Made by a program: the position numbers and the translations under genes. Shown in pieces: positions 27,331-40,592 of a DNA stretch of 64,000 nucleotides. The first letter of the stretch is position 1. Each line of letters starts with the position of its first letter. The notes beneath the pieces were generated by a model. That model had not been told where the DNA came from, did not search any database, and saw only the letters and a list, made by a program, of their open reading frames with translations. The stretch comes from Gymnorhina tibicen (taxonomy: Eukaryota; Chordata; Aves; Passeriformes; Artamidae), in NCBI GenBank assembly GCA_013399875.1, contig VXAZ01005568.1, forward strand, positions 310,001 to 374,000, read 5' to 3'.

Positions 27331-28008
27331 TGGCTCGGGCATATGAGGGGAACTTCTCTCTTGCTTCACTGATCACACAACAAATGAAAACAGCAAAGGC
27401 CTGTGCAAAGGCAATACTGCTATTAGCCTACAGTCCTGAAAGGTGCCTTTATTTTAACTGATTATTAAGCAGCATATATATTATTCAGAGTGACCTTTAA
27501 ATAGCTGAAAATTAAATTATAATTTACTGTGGAGATAGCTAAACCCATGTAGCTATTATTACCAAAAAAACCCCATCCCATACAATGTCCTGAAAATATA
27601 TTTTTATTTTTACCAAATGAAATGAAGAGAGAAAAAGCATTAAATTTTGACAGTGAGAAGGCTCTCATGGATTGAAATAATATTTTTTAATAACCCCCCT
27701 GTTATTACAGTGAGAAATAGCCCATGTTTAATTTTTGACTGCAATCACTTTTGGATATATCAGGGAGCTGTTTGGATTCACACCACTTTCCCTCTCTTGT
27801 AATGACAGTATGATTCCTTCCTTTTAATAAACAAATGCGTTCCTCAAAATTGAGCATATGTGCTAAACACTTCCAGTGCTCTCTAAGTCTCCATGATCTG
27901 GCCAGAAAACTTTGTTTTAAAGCATCAGTGAGGACTTTATGTTCTTTTCTGTGGTTGCTATTGTCACTGTTGTAATAACTATTACTATAATTATAGTGAT
28001 ATTTTAAG

Positions 28009-28037
28009 ATGATGATGATGAGGATGATGATGATGAT
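28009..28037. repeat. (GAT)n microsatellite
   Basis: gatgatgatgatgaggatgatgatgatgat-type run with one interruption, in an intergenic stretch; the flanks are rich in tattact-like triplets on the same strand. Confidence 0.9.
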
Positions 28038-28569
28038 ATCCCACCAACAGGTGTCTCCATTCCCTGAGAGAGCCCACAGAAACACTCAATATCTGTAACA
28101 TCTGTAAGATCCTACCTCAGTGTGGTGATGACAGAAGGGAATCCAATCTAGAAGGACAATATTCTATCCCTGAGGTAACCTCTGACCACCTCCCTTGCAA
28201 CGGCCTCCCCTCAGCTGCCCAGGGCCTGAGGGAAGGCTCTCTGATCTGCCCGGTGCTTCCTCCCAAATTCACCCAAGGTCACGATGCTTTTACTCTTTAG
28301 CAGTGAGCATATCTGTCTGCCAGTAGCAAATACTGTTTTGTGAATATCTTTTCTAGATAAGATGAAGGCAGGCTCATGCAGTATAAAAAGACCAACATCA
28401 CCCCTGTTTGGGAGCTGCTCATTCTTTCTTTAGGCACATAGCAAAATGTGCCACCTTGGTGGCAGCAGCATTCTGTAGGCCACATCTCACAGTAGGGCCT
28501 GTGTTTCACATGGTCTGCCTATCATGAATTTAAATCACATAGGACCATTTGCTGCTGTACCTCAGACTC

Positions 28570-29215
28570 TATAATAAACACTGAAGCCAATTGAAGTGAC
28601 CTCAGTTGCTCCTTGTACGGCTTCCCCTCCAGACCCTTCATCTTTGTAGCCCTCCTTTGGACTCTCTTAATAGCTTTACATCCTTTTACATTGTGGCACC
28701 CAAAACTGCCCCCAGCACTCGAGGTGAGGCTGCCCCAGTGCAGAGCAGAGCAGAGGGGACAATCCCCTCCCTTGCCCGGCTGGCGATGCTGTGCCCGATG
28801 CTCTCCCAGGACAGGCTTGGCCCTCCTGGCTGCCAGGGTGCTGCTGACCCATGTTCAACTTGACATCAACCAGGACCCCCAGGTCCCTTTCCATGGGGCT
28901 CCTTTCCAACCTCTCATTCCCCAGTCTGTCTGTACATCCAGGGTTGCCCCGTCCCAGGTGCAGAATCCGTCACCTTCCCTTGTTAAATTTCATACAGCTG
29001 GTGATTGCCCAGTCCTCTAATTTGTTGAGGTGTTTTTGCAGGACCTCTCTGCCCTCAAGGAAGTTTACAGCTCCTCCGATTTAGTGTTATCTGCAAACTT
29101 ACTTAGTATTTCTTCAAGTTCCACATCCAAGTTGTTTATGAAGACATTGAAGAGCACAGGGCTGAGGATGGAGCCCTGCAGAACCCAACTAGGGACCGTG
29201 CTACACAAGGTGGTG
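28570..29215 (-). mobile_element. CR1 LINE fragment covering reverse-transcriptase region, broken
   Basis: On the minus strand this matches CR1 ORF2 from the reverse-transcriptase active-site region onward. Readable relics are [16 protein letters not shown], a stretch equivalent to 'TNRMKFNKGKCRILHLG', and the [12 protein letters not shown] block. The catalytic motif near 29085-29098 reads FADN where FADD is usual, so the second aspartate is lost. Frames are interrupted. The fragment lacks a recognisable CR1 3' tail, so it is cut at both ends. Plus-strand open frames across it are antisense shadows. Confidence 0.9.
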
Positions 29216-31759
29216 TCTCAGCTCTCTCACAGCTCCAAATTGGAGAAAGAAGCCAGCCAACAGGGGTGCCAGTTCAGAACACTGCATGCCTGTTCTCCCC
29301 TTTCAGTCAAGATTTTCTGCAGTAAAGGAGCACTGAGTCACCAAAAAAACTATGGGAAAATTGCTCTCAGATGCCAAGACAGTCTTAGAACTGGGGCAGC
29401 AGGAGTCAGCAGCAGTGTTATCAGAGGCAACATGAACCAGCCTAGCTGAGTGATGGGACTTGAAGTGCAGTGAGGGCATTTGCTCACTTCTCATCCAAGG
29501 AAGGAGGCAAGCCTGTATCAGGAATCAAAGCACTGTAACAGAAGAAACTCTTGTGAGTGGGAAGCAAGGCAGTGCAGCATGGCTCTGAAATTGCCTAACA
29601 TCTCGATGAACTGGAGCAGGATTTACATATAAATGATGTCAAACAAACATATTCTCTGCAATGCTTTGCAAGTAACCACCTCAACATTATTCATTTTGAT
29701 ATCGTTCCACGCTGTGAAAACATGCATGAGCCAGAAGAGTTTTACTGCATTCTACAGGGTAGAAAAAACAATTATAAATAAAACCAAAAAGCAAATAGAC
29801 ATTATTATATATTGGCAATTTACTTGATAATGGCCCACATAGTTACAACCAACATTCCTTATGTCAGAATTTCATGCTACAAGTGCTCTCACAGTTTAAA
29901 ATAGAATTGCTCTGGTATACTCTGTTGAATTACCAAGTAACTGAATAATAATAATTAAAAAGGAATTTGAAATAACTAAGCTTCAATTTACAATGATTTG
30001 CAGTTGAACACTGAAATTTTAAATCATTCAGACTCTTTAATCCACATTTCCAGAAGGTTCCTGTTTTTTTCTCTCCCTACAAACAGACAAACATTTTTGC
30101 ATCATTATCAGTAACAGCACCAGTGATTCATACTTACTTTACTCTCTCAGAAAACCTCAAATGTTCTGCAGATTGAAGTGTATGAAATTCTGATCCTGCA
30201 TATAACAACAGGCAGTGGAAACATCATCTGTAAAGATCAGAAAGAGGGACATATGTTTAATCTCTTGATTTTCTGCTGAGAGAAAAGTTATAGCAACACT
30301 TAACACAACTTGAGACAACAAAAATTCAAGGGAAGATGGAATTCACCGTAATTGGTAGTGTGCTCTCAGAGAATGGATTTTTTCCCTATACTATCTTTAC
30401 AAGTAAAGAGCAAAATCACTTTACCAGCTAATTCATCTCTCTGCTTATCTACTCAACAATTCAAAGTCATCATCCATTGTTTTTTATATGACAGCAATAG
30501 ACATGGTGAAATCCCTGGTGGATTTCATTAAGTCTTTGGCAAGTCTTCCCTATTTGGGATTAAATCTCTTTGTCTCTCTTTGGGAAGTGGGTGGACATTT
30601 AAGGTTTAGAGTGAGTAGACAGTTAAGCTTCAGGGGTTTAAACTGCATGTATGGCTCAAAGTGGAGTTTCTCAGAAAGTTTGGCTGATTTCCCTGGAAAT
30701 TCAACATCTGTTTGATCTCTATTGGAAGACTACCCATTGTGAGATCCCCTTAAGTGAAGATGTCCCCAGCATTTATGTGCTTCTTCTGGGACTTTGTGAA
30801 CTGCCTTGTCCCCAGGAAGCACTGCTATCATGGCAGTGCATAAATCAGAACTGGAACTTTGATGTAAATGGGGCTGAATCCATTAATTGCTTTAAAAGTC
30901 TTTGTGATTTGCATTGTCCCAGAGGACATGCAGTTATAGTGATTCAAAGATCATACCACGCTTTGATGTTGCCAGGGCTGGATTCATTATTGCCTGAAAT
31001 TGTAAGAACAAAGCTTTACATGGACACTGGAAATTAGCTGGGAGCCAGTGCAAGGATGAGATCCATGTTATTTTCTTCTCCAGGCTTAATGAGCCTTGGA
31101 AGACCCCAGCATTTTTTTGGTACACAGGAGTTTAGTTTCTTTTCTAGGTTGCTGTCAGCCTGGTTTGTGAAGTATTGGGCTAACAGCCTGTGCATGAGTC
31201 TGCCTTATTGCACACATGAGGTAGCCTCTCTGAACATCTTTTAATCGTAAAAGTCACCTTTCAGCTCTGTGCTTAGAGTCTTCAAAAGCTGTAAAGGTAT
31301 CTTTGCTCATGGATAGGTCCTTGAACTCCAGAGCTCAAGTCCCAGTGTTCAGAAATTATAATCGTACTTCAGAGCCCAAAGTTGTAGTGTATGTGCAAAG
31401 TCTAGTCTAGCTCTGTGGGCCAGAAAGACAAGTCTATTACTTTTCCAAGAAGAATTTAATTCATTATGCTGTGTAGAAAGCTAACACATACGTAAGAAAG
31501 AATTCAAATTCATTTTGTAGCCTGCACAGAAATAATTTTAAAATATACACATAGAAGGGAAAAATGGGCAACAAAATAACACTAGTGAAATCAATAATAG
31601 TAATAGTAATTAGCAATTCCTTTTCATTTTCTAGGCCAGGCAAGGAAGAGTTAAAACAGTTTGTACCAATTATTGACTACAAGATCTGCAAATGATTGCA
31701 CAAAATTTCCAAAATATGCCTGCAAGCTTCTATTATTGATGCTGTGCCCCAGGACATGC

Positions 31760-32060
31760 ACATATGGATTTAATTGTCTAAAGTGTTTTATTAATTAAAT
31801 TGCTATGATTTACCTCTCCCATGTTAGCATTTACAGTTTATGAAACAGCTCGTAATTAGGAAATGACTATACTGATGTTGCTTGTTTACTTTGCAAGCAA
31901 TACATAATAGTGCCACATTCCTCTTTTTAAACCCACCCTCCCAGGCTACCTTTTATTCTAGCCCGATTAATAGGCAACTGCTGCTGGTGCGTTAAATTGC
32001 TTTTTGGATATGTTTAGGGGCAAAGATAACTGCCAGGGCTACTGCTGCTGTTGGAGTGCA
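31760..32060. promoter_or_regulatory. Candidate conserved regulatory element
   Basis: About 300 non-repetitive bases with ttattaattaaattgctatg, cgtaattagg, a forkhead-type tgtttac, and the 7-bp inverted repeat ttgcttg/caagcaa (31878-31884, 31894-31900), followed by cccgattaataggcaact and gcgttaaattgc. This is the most enhancer-like stretch in the window. Inference from motif density only. Confidence 0.3.
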
Positions 32061-32599
32061 CAGCACCATCCTTCTTCCTAGACTGGAAGCTTCATCCAGA
32101 GCTCAATGAAGTTAACAGACCTCTGCCATTGGTGTGTTTTGGATCTGACCCAACAAGCAGAAATTAGTCATTTTTTTCCCCTGAACAGAGGATCATGTTG
32201 ATTGTGGAACATCCAGAATACCGTAACCAGACACATACCACTTTATTCTCAGAGACAAGGTTTTGTGTTTTCTTTACTGACTCTCAGAAAAATGTTCTAA
32301 AACACTTATGAATAAATGCCCTGAAGTTGCACAATTGAATTTATCCAAACAAAAGACAGGCTGTAGGTTTAATGTGGAAGAATATTTGCAAATGACTAGA
32401 TCAAAGGTGCATCAAAAGGTTACTTAGCTGATGAAACAGATAAATCATCTCTGTCTAAAAGTTAGTATTACTAAATCTATAATTTAATTCTACAGTCTCA
32501 AATTCTGTACATTTTTTTGCTTATTTGGAGAATGCAGACACCATATAAATGGCCCATATGTATATATGGAGGAAGAGGGAGAAGAATGGAATGTTATTA

Positions 32600-32661
32600 T
32601 ACCAGACAGTTGGACTTGATGATTGTTATGGGTCCCTTCCAAGTGAAATTTCTATTCTATT
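32600..32661 (+). mobile_element. CR1 LINE, 3' terminal stub only
   Basis: About 60 bases (tggacttgatgattgttatgggtcccttcc, then tctattctatta) match the last part of CR1, where 'ttggacttgatgatc' and 'ggtcccttccaac' precede the tail. Nothing recognisable as CR1 lies upstream, so this is a very short 5'-truncated insertion. A small tctag-type repeat follows directly. Confidence 0.7.
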
Positions 32662-33674
32662 AAGGTCTAGTCTAGTTTAGTCTAGTCTATGTTTTAAGAA
32701 CATAATGGAAGAGAGTAAAATTTGCCACAAAATGTCACTTGCTAGCTTATGTAAATATTCCTACTCTGTTTCCATTCTCCTACTCTTCACACTGGGATAA
32801 GATCTGACAAAGGCAGGGCCTCTTGTGCTCCCATAAATTCCAAAAGCCTTTACAATCCTTGCTGATGTCAAACAACTCAGTACTCTGCTCTCACCAGCTT
32901 CCTACTGAGTTCAGGGATAGCAGGGACAGGCACAATGCAGTCGATGGCATTAATTCAACTTAAATGTGTGCTGGCCCATTTGCGATGCAAGCTAAAACCT
33001 ACTTTTTAAACTTTGGTTGAAAGCTGCATCTTAAAACAGATATTTTGCAAAGGAAAATGATATGGGGGATAAGAAACAGGACATGAGATGTTCATATAAA
33101 AAATGGTGCTTTCCTCTGAAAGGGAATTTAACTCTTCATAAGAAACAAAAGTCTTGCCCTTCTTAAGACTTCATGTTATTGGTCTGGCAGTGCAGTAGGC
33201 ATCTGGGTAGTGTCACATCTTGGATTCCCCTGCCAATGTAGTGCTTAATAGAGGCCTTTCCCACACACCAGAGGATAAAGTGATCTTTCAGCCAGCTACT
33301 GTCATTGTTCTTAGCAGCCTCGGACTGTTGTAATGGTTTTGGTAAAACATGAGGTTCTCTCAGAAATTATTGCTGCCCCTGTGGCTTATTGAGCTTTTGG
33401 TGTGTAGTGGGTTATATTTCAAAGTGGCAAATTAATAAAGGAGCTCTCTACATGTAAAAGTTCTTTCGTGAGAGATCATTAAATGGGATTTACTGACACT
33501 GTTGTCTTGACTTTGATTCTCTTTGATGAATGAGTGAGGTCGTGTTCATCTGCAGTTGGGCTAAGTTAGTTTCTTCCTCCTTTGCTATCTGTGAAACAGG
33601 AATGGAAATTTTCTGTGATCAAGCAATGCACTAGAAGAGAGTTAGATAAAAAGGGAGCTTTCAGGTAGAGCCTT

Positions 33675-33700
33675 ATTTAATGTCTCTCATTTAATGTCTC
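33675..33700. repeat. Small 14-bp tandem duplication
   Basis: atttaatgtctc occurs at 33675-33686 and 33689-33700 with a 2-base spacer, as expected from replication slippage. Confidence 0.7.
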
Positions 33701-36428
33701 AAAATGTTCATCAAAGCAGTTCTGCTCAGTCTTATGAAGCCTGCTAAGAAGGCAACACCTTTGAAAACCAGATCCTCATTGTAGGTGCAAAAAACCTGAG
33801 AATGCTGACCAAAATACCACTGTTCCCTCAGGGGCAGACTCTCACGTGACACAAATATTCCTTATTCAAGGTCAAGTTTTTCAAACATTAACAAATTAGT
33901 CTCATGCTGGTTTACTACTCTAAGTACACTGGTATTCTTATTGGTACTTTCACAGTTATGGAAATAAAGAGTGATTTCATAGGAGTCAGGATATATCCTC
34001 CTGCATAAAACCAGTGGCAGAAAAATACAAAGTCTACTATTTTTCTGCCATTTCCAAAGTTGCAGTGGACTAAGGATATAGACATACCCATGACTTATTT
34101 ATCCTTAGGAAATGTAACAGGGTGGTTATTATATAACCTACACCTGTGGGAGAACCCCAGCCACACTGATTCAGTGTTAACTGTTCAGACCCTTATTCCT
34201 CTTTGATTGATGGAGAGTGACAGGAAGGTGATCAGGAGGAGAAGCTTGATCTGGGTCTAGGTTATTGCTGTAGAGCCCAGAAAAACTCTCCTGTGTACTG
34301 AGCTGGGTACAGGCCATGCTCTGTGCCAGCTCTTCATTCCATGTGAAAATCAGCTGTGCGCTGGTGCTCTGGTTTTCCTAAGGATTACACATGAATGAAA
34401 GCCAAAGGGTCCCATCACATCTCACAGGGGTCCTTACCCATAGCCACTGCTGCTGCTTGGAGGGATCTCTCTTTTCCCATGCCAAGAAAGCCTAGAAAGA
34501 TATACTGGAAAGCTCACCTTCTTAATCTCGGAGTGGCAAAGTTTGCTTTCCCCACAGCTGGGAAGCTTTGGGTGGACTGTGCCTAAATCATGTCACAGGC
34601 TGTTCTCTTTGTGAATGCTAATGCACAGTCACCTCCTTCACCATCACGTACATGCTTCAGGCATCCCACACCTTCACAAGGTGATTTCATTAGGATTCCA
34701 ATTAAAAGCCTGTGAAGAAATATCTCTGTTGCTCTTTTCCCTGTAAATATTGTAACTTCGGTTTGCCACTGGAATTTCAAAGCCTGTATCTGTGCAATTA
34801 AAGTACCAATTAACTGCTTTTCAGTTTCATTTTCTCATTCACTTCTGGGTAAACTCTCTTACTATAGCTAATAATAATAAAAATGAACTAATCAGAAAAA
34901 AAAAAAGAAGAAATGCATGAAATCCTCAAAGATACGATCTAACCTTTATGGGACTCAGAAAACCACTTAGTACCAGCACTTGTTATAATGCTTAGCTCCA
35001 TGAGGGCAGCAGCGGTATACCTACTAGCGTAATGCTTTTGCCTCTCTATAATATTAATTGATTGAATTTAAAATGGCAACATCAGTGTCAGCATGACATC
35101 TTCAAATGCCTGCCACAATTTTCAGTGTGTGTACAGAGCATTTCTGGCTGGAGCAGCATGTGGACAGCCTCTGGCTGGTGCAGAGCTCTGCTTGAGCTCT
35201 GCGCTTGGCTGCTGGAAGCCCTGAAGTGTTTTCCCCTTATGGAACAACTCACCTTTGCTATAATGGACAATGTAGCAAGCAACAAGGACTGGATATGGGT
35301 AATGCTGCTGTGCACTCCTGCACCCTGTTTCAGGTGTTTGCTTCTAAAATAAAAATGACAGAAGAAAATTAATCTAGTATGTACAAAAAGAAGAGTGTTT
35401 TTAAAGGCATGCATACATATCTTGCCACCAAACAATTTTTTTCAGCAATAAAATGTCATTCCTAATTGAGGGCCTGGGACAAAGCCCAAGAGAATCAAGG
35501 AGAGTAGTTTCTGCTTATTTCTTTAGGTTATGGATAAAGTCTTTCAAGCAAATATTTTTTTCTCTTATCCATAACTCATGTAAGTGACGTGTAGGATCTC
35601 TGAAGCACAAAAATATTCCGTAAATTGTGCTTTGTAAGAAATAAGGAGCAGGAGTTTTTCCTTGCCTTGTCATATCTAAAATACGCCTGAAGCTGTGAAG
35701 TACCGCATATTACTGTGGCCATAAATGTAAAAACATCTCATCTGTTTATATGCAGGACCAGATGTCCAGAAATTCTCAGCTTGCACAGAAGGACCAAATT
35801 ATGTAGCCAAAGCCGTGAGACCAGTCCTCGGATGACATCAGTTGTAGCAGTCCTCTGGTGGCCTTAGGGCAGGATATGATGGCTGTGGATCCATCCCATG
35901 GCTTCTAGTGGCCATCACCACACTAGTCCATATTGACTATGGTCTCTTTTCTAAGCCACAGATAAAGGTTGTTATTTCAGGTGCCCAGAAACAGAAGTTA
36001 AACTCTTTTTTTTGTGCCTTCACTTGAAAATTTAGCCTCATATATGCCTCTGCCAAGTAGCTGTGAATAAATGCTACATTAAGAGGGAGATCCCAGAACA
36101 AGTGGAAGCCACACTTGACACCCAGGAAAAGATAAATCTATGTCATTTTCCTCTTCCATTTTATCTCTTGTGACAATATTCATCGGCCCCAAGTGACATA
36201 TTTTATGATGGCCTTTTTTATTAAGCACTAAGCAAAACCTGTATTTCTCCAGAGCACTAAGGGGCCACCAGTGTGAATCTGTCATTAACATGCTAAAGAG
36301 TTCTGCTCCAAGAATAGTGTGACCTGTTCGTTTGTATGTTAATAGAGCTTGTGTCTAGAAAGATTGGAAGGCAGTCTTCCACCACGAACAGGCTGCTCCT
36401 GAGAACAATGGACAGGGCTCCTGTGAAA

Positions 36429-36463
36429 TAACAAGAACAAGAACAAGAACAACAATAATAATA
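36429..36463. repeat. (AACAAG)n / (AAT)n low-complexity
   Basis: aacaagaacaagaacaagaac passing into aacaataataataat. Intergenic simple repeat. Confidence 0.8.
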
Positions 36464-39278
36464 TAATCAGTACATTTTTCCTTCTATACCAACTTTCATT
36501 CAAACAACTCCAAGCACCCTGAAAATTAATTAGGCCTGACAGCAATTCTGGTACACTGCATTCCCAACAATCTGTTGTGGGATCTGAGAAAGTGTAGATG
36601 GGAAAAGAGTGAGATTTGCCCTAAACTCCATGGGAAGTCAATGGGAGAGCTGTGGATAGAAGCTGGAGTCCCAATTCATACTGCCCTGAAGTCAGACTAT
36701 AAGGCAACTTTGTCTATACAGTGCAAAGAACACAGTGAGTTTAGAAGATGGAAAAAGAAATCTCTCAGAAATAAAATATCCATATCAGTTATTAATTTTC
36801 AGTCTGGGTTCCTGAAATCAGCTTCTGTATAAACACATAAATAAAAGTGCCCTGCTTTTCAGTGACACTGAGCATACGCAGCTAGACCCCAGTTTAAGTC
36901 TAGGCTTCTCAGTATGATTTTAAATATCTTGTTGAAAGCATCTGGGATTCAAACTGGTGGCAATTCAGCATCACAGGTAATGGAAACTGAATATTTTCTT
37001 GATGTACAATTGATCTGTCTGTTTGTGTTGTGGTTAAGGTGCAACATGTCTGTGTGAGAACGGTAGAACCATCTCACAGGACCAGGTTATGCTGCAAAGA
37101 CATTCGGCTGACGGGGAGATAGACTGATGAGAGCTCCAAGTCCCGTGCAGCTTCAGTGGCATCACCTGAGGGCGGGAGAGAGAAAAATCTGTGGAAGCAC
37201 TGGGAAGTTTTCCTCATACCCACCCAGAAACCCCAGTCCTTCTATAAGCACAAATTCATCCCCATTTTGTGTGGTTACATCTCTCCTGTAGCTTGTCCCC
37301 TATAGGATTTAAATGGATATATAAGTGCACTCCTATCAGCAATATTAAATACTTTTGAAATAAACTCAAAACACTCACTGCAGAGAATGAAAAAGGTTGT
37401 CTCTGCTTCTTACCTCAGTTTCCTTGTCACATAGACAGAATTAAGGGGAAGGATCAAATCAATTGATCTTCCTCACTGGGTCCAGATTTAAAAATACACC
37501 TCCTCAGGAAAGCTGTGAATTGCACATTCCCAGCTCAGTAGTTGCTCTAGGCAGTTTTTCATATCACACAAACAGTGTAAATGGGCTGAATTAAATTTAG
37601 TAGAGCAGGGCAGGGCCGGAAAGTTCAAGTTTTGCTCTGTCCCCAGATTTGCATGTTTTGCAACTCAAGATATCTTTGATTCTCCCTGTCAGTCATTCAC
37701 GGGGACTGATAAACAGAACAAAGTAGGTGCTTGTGTATGGCAGATAAAGTTACATCTTTAATCAGAGGGAGAGTATGTGGCTCAGCTCTGTACCTGTGCT
37801 CATTTGTACACTTGCTGTTGTGCTGACAGTGGGTGCAGAGCAGACCATGAAACCAACAGCATCTTTGCCCTGAAGAGCACTTAATCTGAGGGACAGGGAG
37901 AAAAAACAAGTCATATATATAATTCCTTTGACATAGGAATAAGGCAGTTTCATCTGGCTGATTACAAGGACATGTATTTAAATGAAGAATTTAGGGGAAA
38001 AAAGTAATTGCTTTACTGAAATAATGGCAGGTACCTGGGCAGAGATGCATAAAAAAGACTGAAAATGATTCATTAAGCAGGAATCAGAAGAGACCTCAAA
38101 CACACACCAAGGATTTTCTTGCTGCATTCAGATGAAGCCAGAAGTTGGCACTGTATAATTACAAGATTTTTTTTTTTAAATTCAGGTGGAAAGTGTCTAA
38201 AACTGCTGTATAATCTGCACTTCTGGCTCTCATCCATGCCAGGGTCTGGCCACATTTTGTACAAATTCTTCCTGTTTTTCTTCAAGGATTTCCTATTTTA
38301 TGCTAAGGATTAATGTTGTCTGTCACTCAGCAATATATCAGATGACCTAATTTACCCAGCAAGGCAAATGTCAGACAATGACCAGAAATACCACTTGATA
38401 AAGTAAGAGTAGAGTCTAATAACAGGGGTTTTTATCAAAAAAAAAAAAAAGGAACATTGGGTAATTTCCACTTGATTCCCTTTAAGGCTGGAATGGGTTG
38501 AAGTTTACTTGAATTCTAGGAGGTAAAATCAACTAAATCATACTCTGTCTGTGGGGATTGAAAACAATGATAGAGGGAAAGTTTTGAAAACCTGAGAGAT
38601 GTGAAAGAAAAATGAAGCATAACAGTTAAAAATTAAAAAAAATAAAAGAAAAAAGAAAAATCAAGCAGAATGGAGGAGACCCAAAAGAGGAAAACTCTGA
38701 GAGAACACATTCTGGAGAGGGCTTTCTGTAAATGAATTTTTTTGGGTGCATCTTTACTTCCATACATGTTCATGGGCTACAGAGTTCATTCAGGCTAATT
38801 GAACCTAGAACATTTTCAAAAGTTATTTTGCTAATTATTATATCCAGAGCTTCATCAATCATGCAAGGCTATGCCACTTTAGGCCATTTGATGTATCTCA
38901 GCCTACTGGTAAAACTAGCAATAAAATTTTCTTAACTGATAGAGTCATATCAAAACCAGCAATATACTGCTAATTGCAACAATCCAATTTAGAAGTGACA
39001 AATCAGCTAAGAAAAAGTTAGCATCGGCCCTTGAAAGCATTTATGACCTTCTTCTGAAGGGCAATGACAGAGCATTTTGGTAAAAGAGTTAACGTGAGTT
39101 AGATTAGGGTTACAAGTTGCTCTGGGAATTACCTGTCAGCTAGAGTAGAAGAAATGACGTCTATCTTAGTAAAGTCCAGAGATGTAAATTTTGTTGCAGG
39201 TTGTGTGAAACTGTTTCCCTAGGTATTTTTTAATTGGAAAAACAAACATTATTACATTTTTACATTATTTTAAAATAT

Positions 39279-39343
39279 AATATGTATAATATTAAATTAA
39301 ATAGTAATTTAATAATATTAATATGTATAATATTAAAATTAAA
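39279..39343. repeat. AT-only segment with a duplicated 23-bp unit
   Basis: aatatgtataatattaaattaa occurs at 39279 and again, with one extra A, at 39320-39343, 41 bases apart, in an almost pure A/T stretch (about 39250-39360). Confidence 0.75.
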
Positions 39344-40417
39344 GTATAGTATGTAATTATGTAGCCAGGTTCCTGTCTTGTTTAAGAGGGCAAAAAAACC
39401 TCCAAAAGCCCCTGCATGTCGTGAGCTCCAGTCTCAAAGGGTGACATAGGAGCACAGTATCTGGGGGTGGAAAAAAAAAGGAAAAAACAGAGAATGTTTA
39501 ACATTCAGAATTTGTCCACAGCCGATAATTTATTGGAACTCATCTGTAACAAGGTCTGGCACTGATTTATAAGTTGATTTGAAAAATAAATAAAAGTGAT
39601 AGAAACCTGCGTTTGGTTTTAATGATAGACTGTTGCAGCATGAAAAGTAAGGATATGAAACATTGCAAGGAAATTAGATATTATGCCCTGAAGACAACTG
39701 CAGCTACCAGCCCATTAATTGTTAGATATTTATTATTAAAAATTTCTTTTCATGAGTGACTGCAGAATATTTGCACTCTTAAAGTTGTTGAGTTCTGACA
39801 TGAATGAAGCATATGAAGCTCATTTTTTCTTCCCTCTCTGTGTGTCCGTGTTTGTGTTTGTGGAGCTGACAAGGTAGCTGACCCAAGAATGTGATGAATC
39901 TTTCCTGTACAAACCAAACACACAAGTGCTGCCTCTGAATTGAGACTGAATAGAATAATGTATTCTGGGAGGTTTGCTACTATTCTGAATTTCAATAGCA
40001 AGGGGCTTGACAGTGCTTGGAAACAAGTCTCTCTGGAAGTAGAGAGGGCCCAACTCTGTTTCCAGTGAAATGAACAGCATCCCCCCAAAGCTCTGACAAT
40101 AAGTATGGATAGTGTGTGTTCCCAGAGCTGAACCAATTACACACCAGGTGCTGCAGAAAGGGGGAGACAGGTAACAAGTTAAAACCAGCAGTGTATATTT
40201 AAAAAATCAAAAAGAAGGCAAGTAAAGCATCTTTTTAAAAAGTCCTCTAAAGCACTTGGCAAACTGAGGCACTATATCGTGCCTTAAAAGTACAGGGAAA
40301 TCCAATGAAATTAACTCTGAAACAAAGCAAGTTCACGGAAAGGCAAGACTTTCTAACACATCCTCCTTCTTCTCCACTCTCACCTTAGGAAACAGCCAGC
40401 ATCAGTGGCCTTGTGAC

Positions 40418-40592
40418 AAAGCAGTAGCTAAGGAAAAGAGCATAGGACTGTTGCCAATGATACAGAGGGAGGTGTGTGAGTGTTGGTTGCCACACTGACC
40501 TGCTGAGTGACTGTGGGTGCTGTAGGACCTGCCTGTAGGACTACAGATATTAACATGCCTTTAGTTTTAAAAGCACTTTGAGGATAACTAAG
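40418..40592 (+). mobile_element. MIR-like SINE remnant
   Basis: The order of blocks fits a tRNA-derived CORE/MIR SINE: 'aaagcagtagctaaggaaaagagcataggactg' (head), 'ccacactgacctgctgagtgactgtggg' (core; the family has ccactgacctgctgtgtgacctt) and 'taaaagcactttgagga' (tail; family aaagcactttgaga). Heavy divergence fits an ancient amniote insertion. Confidence 0.6.

Larger units (their letters stand above)
24546..28569. other. Intergenic, no gene recognised
   Basis: Contains attaattaattaa near 25505, a candidate regulatory stretch at 27165-27330, the GAT repeat at 28009, and a somewhat GC-richer stretch at about 28140-28270 with no recognisable content. A plus-strand gggtaaagcc-type gene signal was not found. 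Confidence 0.65.
29216..40417. other. Intergenic, no gene recognised
   Basis: Mostly unique AT-rich DNA. Named contents are the CR1 stub at 32600, the candidate element at 31760-32060, small tandem repeats (32665-32690, 33675, 36429, 39279) and A/T runs near 34897, 38166 and 38438. Open frames of up to 128 codons (30651-31037, 39750-40136) have no recognisable domain. Confidence 0.7.

Noticed and set aside
27705..28085. 126-codon minus-strand open frame
   Set aside because: Includes the GAT/ATT simple repeat translated as runs of Ile, Asn and Tyr; a low-complexity artefact.
28613..29449. Plus-strand open frames of 135 and 139 codons
   Set aside because: They are antisense to a CR1 reverse-transcriptase fragment lying on the minus strand.
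35100..35340. 96-codon open frame in a slightly GC-richer stretch as a pseudogene
   Set aside because: I could not match it to any protein family, and no poly(A) tail or target-site duplication marks a retrocopy.
37840..37910. 'gccctgaagagcacttaatctgagggacagg', possible old SINE/LINE tail
   Set aside because: Resembles an ancient amniote repeat phrase, but too short and diverged to call without a profile search.
39750..40136. 128-codon minus-strand open frame
   Set aside because: No recognisable motif, and overlapping frames of similar length exist on the same strand; consistent with chance.
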